A DNA stretch of 5,457 nucleotides from Blastocatellia bacterium (lineage in GTDB: Bacteria; Acidobacteriota; Blastocatellia; Chloracidobacteriales; JADJPF01): contig JAEUQL010000283.1 in the NCBI GenBank assembly GCA_016789295.1, forward strand, positions 1-5,457, in the 5' to 3' direction. Positions 1 to 5,457 of the stretch are shown here, one piece after another (the stretch's first letter is position 1; every line of letters starts with the position of its first letter). Under the pieces are notes generated by a model. It did not search any database. It was not told where the DNA came from and worked only from the letters and a program-made list of their open reading frames with translations. Both the position numbers and the translations under genes were made by a program.

Positions 1-1359
1 GTAGCTGATAGATTCTAGGATAGAGATGCTTTGGGCTAGCATCGAAATCGCCTGGTCTTGGTAGCCGTGGTAGGATTTCAGCTTTCCTTCGAGACGCGCA
101 AGAAGACCAGAATGGTAGAGGTTAGGGTTGCTGCTCAAAAGATTTTGAGCCTGCTTTGCACACTCTTCGGCTGGTGAAAGATCTAAAAGCGCAAGATAGC
201 ACTCACCCAAATGGCTGTAAGTTTCAGCCATATCGACTACACGCCCTATTTTTGACTCGATGGCCAAACAGTGTTCAGCGTGTTTGATAGCTTCTTGGTA
301 TTCACTTTTGCTAGCATAAGAGGCACTAAGTGCTAACCATCCTGCTGCTTCAAGTGACTTTGCACCACTTTCAACCGCCAACATTAAACCACGCTTTAAG
401 TTATTTTCAGCTTGGTCGAATTGGCCTTGCAGCGAGTAGAGTTTACCTAGTGTATTTAATACTGCGCTCTCATCTCGCTTGCTCTGTCCACCTTTGAGTA
501 GCCGTATGGCTGATTGAATTGTCGATTCTGCTCTTTCCCAATCTCCTATCAAAAGCAGCGCATCTGCAAGATTGTTGTAAGCAAGGGCAAGAAAATTTTT
601 GTCTTCAACATAGCTCCAGTGCTCAATAGCACGTTCATAATTCTTTACGGCTTTATGTATATTGCCTTCTTCTGTATCAATAAAAGCTAGATTGTTGAGG
701 AGTTTTCCAAAGACTAACCTATCTTGTACTGTAAGCTCTGTAGACTCTTTCTCTAGCAGTTCTAGTCCCATTAAACAATCGTTTTTTGCCTCTTCGCGCC
801 TGCCTTCCATATTGTCTACAAGAGCAAGATTCCAGTAAGTTTGGGCAAGTGAATGTACATCACTAATAGTTCTTTGTGATTCTAGAGCCGAAAGTAGGTA
901 GTCGCGAGAGATTGCATATTCGTCTATCATCCAATATACATAGCCTAACAGAGCATGTGCTGCACCTATGCCTTGCTCATACTTTATGTCAGAGTAGATT
1001 CTGAGGCTGTTATTTGCATATGAGATTGCCTTGGGTGGCTCATTGAGCCATCGGTAAAGGCTGGCTAGGCGCAGCCAGACTTGAGCCATGGCTGGCCTGG
1101 GGACTTCGCTCTGGGTGCTGCCACTTTCGTACTTCGAGATAGATTTAAGAGCTTCTTGGTAGCGGCCAACGCTTTCGAGTAGTTCTGCAAGCTGGCAGCG
1201 TACTTCTACCTCTTGTTCTACTGTTAGACGTTCCGTAATAAGTACTTCGCTGAGTAGAGAAATAGCTCTTTCGCTATCACCGCTTCTGAGTGCCGTGCGC
1301 CCAGCAGCCAGTTTTTCAGATAGATCTGTGGTAAGCATTACCAATCGACCTGTGCCCAT
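1..1359 (-). CDS. Tetratricopeptide-repeat protein, C-terminus cut by window edge
   Basis: The minus-strand frame is open for 453 codons from ATG at 1359 to base 1 with no stop, so the protein continues beyond the window. Nearly all of the visible part is degenerate TPR: helix pairs recur about every 37-42 residues, near residues 15-47, 50-77, 92-125, 130-167, 170-206, 214-252, 254-289, 294-331, 334-371, 374-410 and 414-450. Typical pieces are LNNLAFIDTEEGNIHKAVKN, YNNLADALLLIGDWERAES and YSHLGECYLALLDLSPAEE, which show the TPR pattern of small residues, aromatics and a G before the second helix. I see no signal peptide or TM segment, so it is probably cytoplasmic. The long repeats resemble the MalT/kinesin-light-chain class, which bind proteins or peptides. 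Any effector domain would lie in the missing C-terminus. The start is supported by GAGG six bases upstream; Met8 (1338) is a weaker alternative. It is divergent from the two-component genes. The TPR call is firm; the specific role is unknown. Confidence 0.9.
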   Translation of the reverse strand, partial: MGTGRLVMLTTDLSEKLAAGRTALRSGDSERAISLLSEVLITERLTVEQEVEVRCQLAELLESVGRYQEALKSISKYESGSTQSEVPRPAMAQVWLRLASLYRWLNEPPKAISYANNSLRIYSDIKYEQGIGAAHALLGYVYWMIDEYAISRDYLLSALESQRTISDVHSLAQTYWNLALVDNMEGRREEAKNDCLMGLELLEKESTELTVQDRLVFGKLLNNLAFIDTEEGNIHKAVKNYERAIEHWSYVEDKNFLALAYNNLADALLLIGDWERAESTIQSAIRLLKGGQSKRDESAVLNTLGKLYSLQGQFDQAENNLKRGLMLAVESGAKSLEAAGWLALSASYASKSEYQEAIKHAEHCLAIESKIGRVVDMAETYSHLGECYLALLDLSPAEECAKQAQNLLSSNPNLYHSGLLARLEGKLKSYHGYQDQAISMLAQSISILESISY

Positions 1360-1422
1360 CTTTTTCCTCGAAAGGGGTTGATTTTAATCGATTCTATAGG
1401 ACTGCTGGAATTTCAAGTGCAA

Positions 1423-1451
1423 ATTATGCCGACCCACACGCGACTTTTCAA
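1423..1451 (-). promoter_or_regulatory. Probable sigma-70-type promoter of the TPR gene
   Basis: On the minus strand TTGAAA (1451-1446) and CATAAT (1428-1423) are separated by exactly 17 bases. Each matches the housekeeping consensus (TTGACA, TATAAT) at five of six positions. Transcription would begin near 1416 and give a leader of roughly 57 nt before the ATG at 1359. This is the best promoter match in the window. It is a pattern match only. Confidence 0.6.
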
Positions 1452-1463
1452 CACTTTTCCAAC
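1443..1463. repeat. Tandem direct repeat covering the -35 box of the TPR promoter
   Basis: ACTTTTCAAC (1443-1452) is followed at once by ACTTTTCCAAC (1453-1463), identical except for one extra C. The period is about one helical turn, so a protein binding both copies would sit on one face of the DNA. The first copy contains the -35 hexamer of the minus-strand promoter, which makes this a reasonable operator candidate. The copies are short, so chance is possible. Confidence 0.45.
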
Positions 1464-1483
1464 TTCACAACTAACTAGAAGTT

Positions 1484-1501
1484 TAGTATCAAAGCATACT
1501 A
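1484..1501. promoter_or_regulatory. 18-base dyad in the divergent promoter region, possible operator
   Basis: TAGTAT (1484-1489) and ATACTA (1496-1501) form a perfect inverted repeat of six-base arms around the spacer CAAAGC. It lies between the two divergent genes, upstream of both candidate promoters. A dimeric regulator such as the neighbouring Fis-HTH protein could use such a site for autoregulation. That link is inference from position; the arms are AT-rich and could arise by chance. Confidence 0.35.
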
Positions 1502-1537
1502 CTGGTTCTGTTTTTTAGCTCTACAAACTTTCTTGTG

Positions 1538-1546
1538 TGATAAGAT
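1538..1546 (+). promoter_or_regulatory. Weak candidate extended -10 for the regulator/kinase genes
   Basis: TGATAAGAT has the TG-N spacing of an extended -10 element, with a hexamer (TAAGAT) matching TATAAT at four of six positions. No -35 box stands at the proper distance upstream. A TATAAA at 1572-1577 is an alternative with a better hexamer but also no -35. Initiation near 1553 would give a leader of about 70 nt. Neither is convincing, and the operon may depend on an activator. Confidence 0.22.
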
Positions 1547-1624
1547 TCAGGCGAAATTTCACTTGTTTTCCTATAAAATAACTTCTTTACTTGCTAGTTC
1601 AAACAGAGACAAGACGGATAAAAA

Positions 1625-2995
1625 ATGGCAAAACCTAAAGTAATGATTGTAGATGACGAAGCGAGTTCTCGTCAGGGACTTAGTGAACTTTTGAGAGCGT
1701 GGGGATATGAAACATCTGCTGCAGTTGATGGAATGGAAGCTCTTTCATTAGTGCAGCAAGCAAAGCCTGACATTATTATCACTGATGTAATAATGCCAAG
1801 GCTGGACGGTTTTGGTCTGCTACGCGAACTGCGCGATATTACAGAAACTGTGGTGATAATACTGACTGGACAGGGAAATATAGAGATGGCCGTCAGAGCT
1901 ATACAAGAAGAAGGAGCTTTCTACTATTTGGAAAAACCTGTAGATCCAGTCAAACTGAAAGTAGTTCTGTCAAAGGCGGTCGATTACAGCTCGACTAGAC
2001 GCGAAAACCGTTCTCTGCGCCGTCAGCTCGTTGAGTACGGAGTTTTTGGACGTCTTGTAGGCTCTTCACAAGTAATGCGTGAAGTCTACACCTTGATCGA
2101 ACAGGTAGCACCAAGCTCTGCTTCAGTACTGGTCACGGGTGAATCTGGAACGGGCAAAGAGATGATTGCTCGTACTATTCACGAACTCAGCCCTCGCAAA
2201 TCTGCACCTTTTGTTGCAATAAACTGCTCTGCTATTCCAGAAACTCTGATGGAGTCAGAGCTTTTTGGACACGAAAAAGGGAGTTTTACAGGTGCTGCTG
2301 AACGCAGAATAGGTTGCTTTGAGCTTGCTCATACTGGAACTCTACTGCTTGATGAGATAGCCGAGATGCCACCGCTACTTCAGGCAAAACTGCTGCGTGT
2401 ACTTGAAGAAAGGCAGGTGCGTAGGCTTGGAGCGATAAAAGAAGTACCTGTGGATGTTAGGCTTATTGCAGCTACAAATAAAGACCCTATGGAAGCGGTG
2501 AGAAAAGGTGAGTTTCGAGAAGACCTACTCTACAGATTGAATGTAATAACTATAAATCTTCCTCCGCTTCGTAACCGTTTAGAGGACATTGCACTGCTGG
2601 TGCAGTACTTAATTGACGAGCTTTCGAGAAAACATAACCGACCTGTGAAGCTGATATCACACGAGGCTATGCAGGTTCTGATGCGATATAGTTGGCCAGG
2701 TAATGTGCGTGAGCTGAGAAATGTTATTGAACGCGCCGTTATAATTTGTGAAGGTGAACAGATAGAAAAGAGGCATTTACCACCAAACCTCATAGACAAA
2801 GAACCAAAACGTAGTAGCGAGATGATAATGCTTCCCATAGGTACTCCTTTGGAAGAAGTAGAGCGGCAAGTGATCCTCAATACTTTGCTTAAGACTGACA
2901 ATAACAAGACACGAACAGCTGAAATTTTGCAGATTAGCTTGAAGACTTTGCACAACAAGCTTAAAGCATACAAAGAAGCTAAAGAGAGGGTTTAA
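1625..2995 (+). CDS. NtrC-family sigma-54-dependent response regulator
   Basis: This 456-residue protein has the standard three-domain build and length of NtrC/ZraR/AtoC regulators. Residues 1-120 are a receiver with the acidic pair Asp10/Asp11, phosphoacceptor Asp54 (in ITDVIMP), Thr81 and Lys104, so it looks competent for phosphorylation. Residues 142-380 are an AAA+ sigma-54 interaction domain: Walker A GESGTGKE (172-179), the sigma-54 contact loop GSFTGA (219-224), Walker B LLLDEI (240-245), ATN (283-285), arginines at 298 and 304, and WPGNVREL (357-364). Residues 413-452 form a Fis-type helix-turn-helix for DNA binding. When phosphorylated, the family assembles into rings that use ATP to open sigma-54 RNA polymerase complexes. 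The ATG has only a weak GGA about six bases upstream. The kinase gene 77 bases downstream is the probable partner, likely in one operon. Targets cannot be read from the window. Confidence 0.96.
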   Translation: MAKPKVMIVDDEASSRQGLSELLRAWGYETSAAVDGMEALSLVQQAKPDIIITDVIMPRLDGFGLLRELRDITETVVIILTGQGNIEMAVRAIQEEGAFYYLEKPVDPVKLKVVLSKAVDYSSTRRENRSLRRQLVEYGVFGRLVGSSQVMREVYTLIEQVAPSSASVLVTGESGTGKEMIARTIHELSPRKSAPFVAINCSAIPETLMESELFGHEKGSFTGAAERRIGCFELAHTGTLLLDEIAEMPPLLQAKLLRVLEERQVRRLGAIKEVPVDVRLIAATNKDPMEAVRKGEFREDLLYRLNVITINLPPLRNRLEDIALLVQYLIDELSRKHNRPVKLISHEAMQVLMRYSWPGNVRELRNVIERAVIICEGEQIEKRHLPPNLIDKEPKRSSEMIMLPIGTPLEEVERQVILNTLLKTDNNKTRTAEILQISLKTLHNKLKAYKEAKERV

Positions 2996-3002
2996 TAGTG
3001 CT

Positions 3003-3023
3003 GCAACAGTAACAGTCTGTTGT
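3003..3023 (+). promoter_or_regulatory. Hairpin between regulator and kinase genes
   Basis: CAACAG (3004-3009) pairs perfectly with CTGTTG (3017-3022) around a seven-base loop, and an outer G-U pair is possible. TTTCTTTC follows, a broken pyrimidine tract. It could be a weak attenuator that lowers kinase transcript relative to regulator, or an RNA-processing site. The stem is short and the T run is interrupted, so strong termination is unlikely. Confidence 0.25.
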
Positions 3024-3052
3024 TTCTTTCTAGCTTCAAAAGATCTTCGAAG

Positions 3053-3064
3053 CCATCGATGGAG
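3053..3064 (+). promoter_or_regulatory. Ribosome binding site that fixes the kinase GTG start, inside a palindrome
   Basis: GGAG (3061-3064) stands eight bases before GTG 3073 and supports that codon over the in-frame ATG at 3091, which has no Shine-Dalgarno sequence before it. The first two G of this site are the end of the perfect palindrome CCATCGATGG (3053-3062). Just upstream GCTTC (3033-3037) can pair with GAAGC (3049-3053). Pairing could partly hide the site, which is an inference. Confidence 0.5.
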
Positions 3065-3072
3065 CCATTGCT

Positions 3073-4908
3073 GTGATAACACGCCAAACAATGATAGTTC
3101 GCCAGCTTGTATTGATTGGTCTGGCAGTAGCATTTCTAACAGTGGGAATGTTATTTACTAACCTTTATTATCTATCAGATCGTCAGTTGCGTGCAGTAGA
3201 TTCGCAGCTTGCTTTCCAGCAGTATCAGATCTTTACTGCTATTCAAATGTCTGTAAACGAGACTGAAAAAAAGATCTCTTCTGAAAAAGATATAGTGTCG
3301 ATTGTGAAAAGTAGTCAGTTGGTTCAGACTAGCCTTCGAGACAGCCTTAAAAAGATTGAAAATACAAGATATGCGGTGGTTTTTACTGGATCTGGAGAGC
3401 TTGTTTCGGCTGTGAGTGTGGGCAGGATCACGGATGGCTTTAACAGTGATGAGAAGGATTTCAAAAAGCTGTTGGAAGCTTCTCCTGTTACACAAATCTT
3501 TATGATGCTTTTTAGCAGATCAAACTACTTTTCATCACTACGAGTTCCAATATTTTCACAAGAAAAAAGTAAAGGAATAGTAGTTGAAATAAGATTGGGT
3601 ATTCCTGCTTCAACTATTCGTGTAGGATTGAGAAATATAGTTGTAGTAAACTTGTCTTTGATAGTTATAGGTATGTTAGTTGCTACATTGGCTGCTATTA
3701 GATCGGCAGATACTTTGACACGTCCGGTTGAAGTACTGGTTGATCAGATAGAGAAACTTGAGCGTGGTGATGATCTAGGTTTTCAGGAAGAAAAGATAAC
3801 CAATGAGATGCCACAAAGCATTACAAGTAAACTCCAAATGCTCAGCAAACGCCTAGCTGGAGAAAGAACTGAACTAGAAACCACTCGTGGAAGGCTCACA
3901 CAAATAATTGATAAAATAGAAGAGAGGTTATTACTACTAAATCCAGACAAACGTGTGATGCTGATGAGTCCCAAAGTAGATCATATTCTGGGTGTTGCAG
4001 GTATAGATTTATTGGGTGGAATGCTAGAAGATCGTTTGGGTAGAAACCACCCGCTCATTGAACTTGTAAACAAAGTAAGTAAGTCTAAGCGGTCTGCTGA
4101 GAATATGATGATCTTTGACCAGAACGATCCTCGTCAAGTTCTTGCCTCTGTGCAGTACATAGAAGACAAAGGAGAACCTATAGGAATGCTTGTAAGTCTT
4201 CGAGATTTTGATTCCTTCAAGCAATTTAAGTCACAGCTAGACTATTCCGATAAATTAGCAGCTCTTGGCCGTATAACTTCGGGTGTGGCACACGAAGTAA
4301 AGAATCCGCTCAATGCTATGGTGATACACCTTGAAATTCTTCGTGCAAAACTGAATGAACCTAACGCAGATGTCACACCACAAATAGAGATACTCAGCTC
4401 TGAGATCAAACGTTTGGATAGAGTAGTTCAAACTTTTCTGAACTTTACAAGACCACTACATATCAACCTTGTTCCTATAGACCTTAATGATCTTGTACAT
4501 CAAGTAACGCGACTTGCTGCTGCAGAAGCAGCAGCACACAAAGTAGACCTTTGCGAAGACCTTTGTGCTGATTATATAAAGATCAACGGTGATTCTGATC
4601 TACTGAAACAGACTTTTCTAAATATTATTATCAACGGCTGTCAAGCAATGCCACAAGGTGGACCTCTGCAAATAAGGACTTCACGTGTTGGAAATTATGC
4701 AGAAATAACTATTTCGGATCGAGGTGTGGGCATTCCACCAGAGTTTAGAGATAAGATCTTCAATCTATACTACACAACAAAAGAGAAAGGAAATGGAATA
4801 GGACTTGCCCAGGCTTTTCGCGCCGTCCAACTACACAACGGACGTATAGAATTCGATTCTGTTATAGGCGTAGGCACGGTCTTTAAAATTTTACTACCTG
4901 AAGTATAA
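3073..4908 (+). CDS. Membrane sensor histidine kinase (HAMP-PAS-HisKA-HATPase)
   Basis: The 611-residue protein starts at GTG. TM1 is about residues 8-33 and TM2 about 188-209, leaving an extracytoplasmic sensor of some 150 residues. Its end (LRVPIF, then KGIVVEIRLGIP) resembles the last strands of a Cache/PAS-like fold, though I cannot assign a family. A HAMP linker follows (about 207-263, Pro218), then a cytoplasmic PAS domain (about 277-385). The dimerisation/phosphotransfer domain (393-460) has phosphoacceptor His407 in AHEVKNPLN. The ATP-binding domain (about 500-610) has Asn517/Asn521, G1 box DRGVGIP (549-555), TTK (568-570) and G2 box GNGIGLA (573-579). The short ATP lid is typical of NtrB/ZraS-type kinases, which pair with NtrC-type regulators. 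Together with adjacency, this makes the upstream regulator the likely partner. NLYYTTK and GNGIG vary from the more usual EPFFTTK and GTGLG, without loss of expected catalytic residues. The ligand is unknown. Confidence 0.95.
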   Translation: MITRQTMIVRQLVLIGLAVAFLTVGMLFTNLYYLSDRQLRAVDSQLAFQQYQIFTAIQMSVNETEKKISSEKDIVSIVKSSQLVQTSLRDSLKKIENTRYAVVFTGSGELVSAVSVGRITDGFNSDEKDFKKLLEASPVTQIFMMLFSRSNYFSSLRVPIFSQEKSKGIVVEIRLGIPASTIRVGLRNIVVVNLSLIVIGMLVATLAAIRSADTLTRPVEVLVDQIEKLERGDDLGFQEEKITNEMPQSITSKLQMLSKRLAGERTELETTRGRLTQIIDKIEERLLLLNPDKRVMLMSPKVDHILGVAGIDLLGGMLEDRLGRNHPLIELVNKVSKSKRSAENMMIFDQNDPRQVLASVQYIEDKGEPIGMLVSLRDFDSFKQFKSQLDYSDKLAALGRITSGVAHEVKNPLNAMVIHLEILRAKLNEPNADVTPQIEILSSEIKRLDRVVQTFLNFTRPLHINLVPIDLNDLVHQVTRLAAAEAAAHKVDLCEDLCADYIKINGDSDLLKQTFLNIIINGCQAMPQGGPLQIRTSRVGNYAEITISDRGVGIPPEFRDKIFNLYYTTKEKGNGIGLAQAFRAVQLHNGRIEFDSVIGVGTVFKILLPEV

Positions 4909-4930
4909 GTGTTTTCACTATTTACATCTT

Positions 4931-4956
4931 GTTGTTGCAAGGTTGCTACAACTTTT
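4931..4956 (+). terminator. Possible weak Rho-independent terminator after the kinase gene
   Basis: GTTGTTGC (4931-4938) faces GCTACAAC (4945-4952) around the loop AAGGTT. Seven pairs form with one internal T-T mismatch, and TTTT (4953-4956) follows directly. It lies 22 bases after the kinase stop, in the right place to end the operon. An overlapping alternative pairs CTTTTG (4952-4957) with CAAAAG (4968-4973). The stem is not GC-rich and the T run is short, so readthrough is likely. Confidence 0.35.
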
Positions 4957-5077
4957 GATAACCTTTACAAAAGCCCAAGCTGCAAGGGGCGTTCATAGTC
5001 ACGTTATATTTCGCCAATATTGTATGTGTTGTCAGGCTAGATGCCACAAATATCGATGCTTTATAGATATTTAGATT

Positions 5078-5082
5078 GGAGG
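5078..5082 (+). promoter_or_regulatory. Strong ribosome binding site that fixes the small gene's start
   Basis: A perfect GGAGG stands six bases before ATG 5089. The longer in-frame start at 5041 has only AGG four bases upstream. The 16 extra residues it would add contain the purine-rich ribosome binding site itself (encoding WREG), so the shorter form is preferred. This is the best Shine-Dalgarno match in the window. Confidence 0.75.
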
Positions 5083-5088
5083 GAAGGG

Positions 5089-5259
5089 ATGGAAAAAGAG
5101 ACTTTTACTCAGCAGCCAGAAGATGCACGCCGGGAAGCAAGAATGAAGGCATTCAATGAAATGACCAAAGAATTGCAGAATAACCTCAGAACCTCTTCTG
5201 AAATGAAAAAAGTCGTAGAAGAACAACGAGAGTCTGCAAAAGTTGCCAAAGCAGTCTAA
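5089..5259 (+). CDS. Small charged helical protein of unknown function (56 aa)
   Basis: I do not recognise this protein. The ATG at 5089 is chosen for the GGAGG six bases upstream; a start at 5041 would give 72 residues. It is very polar: 11 acidic and 12 basic residues out of 56, no Cys or Trp, no signal peptide or TM segment, and a single Pro (10). From about residue 11 to the end it should form one long helix. Hydrophobic residues at 22 (Phe), 25 (Met), 29 (Leu), 33 (Leu), 39 (Met) and 42-43 (Val) follow an approximate 3-4 spacing, so an amphipathic or short coiled-coil helix is plausible. It is most likely a soluble cytoplasmic partner-binding protein. It lies 180 bases after the kinase gene, beyond a possible terminator, and no clear promoter was found (TTGTCA at 5029-5034 lacks a good -10). 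Codon use resembles its neighbours. A real gene is likely because of the ribosome binding site; its function is open. Confidence 0.65.
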   Translation: MEKETFTQQPEDARREARMKAFNEMTKELQNNLRTSSEMKKVVEEQRESAKVAKAV

Positions 5260-5298
5260 GTTTATCCTCTAACCTGCTCGAAAACTAGACCTCAAAGA

Positions 5299-5334
5299 TC
5301 TGCTACAAAGCTTGTGGTAGCTCACTGTAGCAGA
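5299..5334. other. Long hairpin downstream of the small gene
   Basis: TCTGCTACA (5299-5307) and TGTAGCAGA (5326-5334) form a perfect nine-base-pair stem. Inside it AGCT (5309-5312) can pair with AGCT (5319-5322) around TGTGGT, with a one- and a three-base bulge between the stems. It begins 39 bases after the small gene's stop. No T run follows on the plus strand; on the minus strand the next bases read TCTTTGAGG. It may be a factor-assisted terminator, a 3'-end stabiliser or processing site of the small mRNA, or a protein-binding dyad. The pairing is certain as sequence; the role is not known. Confidence 0.5.
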
Positions 5335-5437
5335 CTCCACCATACTCCTCGATTTTGGGTATATCCAGGTCGCATAACTTCTAACCCTGTCTTAAAATAT
5401 CCCAACTTAATTGAAATCCTAAATAGACCAGATTTAT

Positions 5438-5457
5438 ATGAGTATTACTGTTGCAAT
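5438..5457 (+). CDS. Possible first codons of a further gene, cut by window edge
   Basis: ATG at 5438 opens a frame reading MSITVA up to the last base. There is no Shine-Dalgarno sequence before it. TTGAAA (5411-5416) with TATATG (5435-5440) at 18 bases looks like a promoter, but it would start transcription after this ATG. Six codons cannot establish a gene, and the entry only flags the edge. Confidence 0.15.

Noticed and set aside
1415..1440. Sigma-54-like sequence on the minus strand (GTGTGGG followed by TTTGCAC)
   Set aside because: The distance between GG and GC is 8 or 12 bases depending on which GG is used, not the required 10. The sigma-70-type boxes at 1423-1451 fit exactly.
2530..2973. 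147-residue open frame on the minus strand opposite the regulator gene
   Set aside because: It lies wholly antisense to the AAA+ and Fis-HTH coding sequence, which has clear conserved motifs. Its translation shows no recognisable domain, so it is a shadow frame.
1625..2995. GSFTGA instead of GAFTGA in the sigma-54 contact loop, considered as a loss-of-function sign
   Set aside because: Serine at this position is common in functional members of the family such as ZraR, and the essential FTGA part is intact.
2777..3495. Minus-strand open frames (118 and 106 residues) over the regulator/kinase junction and kinase N-terminus
   Set aside because: They overlap the real coding sequences and the gap. 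They show no conserved motif, and their compositions are those of reverse-complemented coding DNA.
5311..5343. tRNA-like stretch: GTGGTAGCTCAC resembling a D arm, and ACTCCACCA resembling a 3' CCA end
   Set aside because: The order is wrong for one tRNA, there is no T-loop (GGTTCGAATCC-like) and no anticodon stem, and most of the similarity lies inside the simple hairpin.
5381..5455. Minus-strand frame open from the right edge to a stop at 5381-5383, possibly the end of a gene
   Set aside because: Only 24 codons are visible, with no recognisable sequence. A frame of this length is expected by chance in AT-rich DNA.

Overview
The window reads as ordinary chromosomal DNA from a Gram-negative-type bacterium that uses sigma-54. 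The evidence is an NtrC-family activator with an intact sigma-54-contacting loop, paired with a two-TM sensor kinase. Base composition is moderate, a little below half G+C as judged by eye. Some kinase signatures (LYYTTK and GNGIGLA, then AFRAVQLHNG) remind me of Acidobacteriota kinases. That is recollection, not a search result, so the phylum call is tentative. There are no mobile elements, CRISPR arrays, tRNAs or rRNAs.

Layout. Bases 1-1359 (minus) hold the N-terminal 453 codons of a protein built almost wholly of tetratricopeptide repeats; its C-terminus lies off the left edge. Bases 1360-1624 are a 265-base divergent promoter region. It holds a good sigma-70-type promoter for the TPR gene, an 11+10-base tandem repeat over that promoter's -35 box, an 18-base dyad, and a weak candidate promoter facing right. 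Bases 1625-2995 (plus) encode a complete NtrC-type response regulator (receiver, AAA+, Fis HTH). Bases 3073-4908 (plus) encode its probable partner, a membrane histidine kinase (TM, extracytoplasmic sensor, TM, HAMP, PAS, HisKA, HATPase), starting at GTG. Bases 4909-5088 hold a probable weak terminator and the leader of a small gene. Bases 5089-5259 (plus) encode a 56-residue highly charged helical protein of unknown function with a very strong ribosome binding site. Bases 5260-5457 hold a long hairpin and, at the very edge, a possible but unproven start of another gene.

How it fits together. The kinase should sense a signal outside the inner membrane, perhaps modulated by its cytoplasmic PAS domain. 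It would phosphorylate Asp54 of the regulator, which would then oligomerise and drive sigma-54 promoters. I found no sigma-54 promoter in any gene-free stretch here, so the targets are probably elsewhere. The TPR gene (divergent) and the small protein gene (downstream) could be accessory parts of the system, but only position suggests this. The two-component pair is standard in architecture; the less understood items are the TPR protein, the 56-residue protein and the 3' hairpin.
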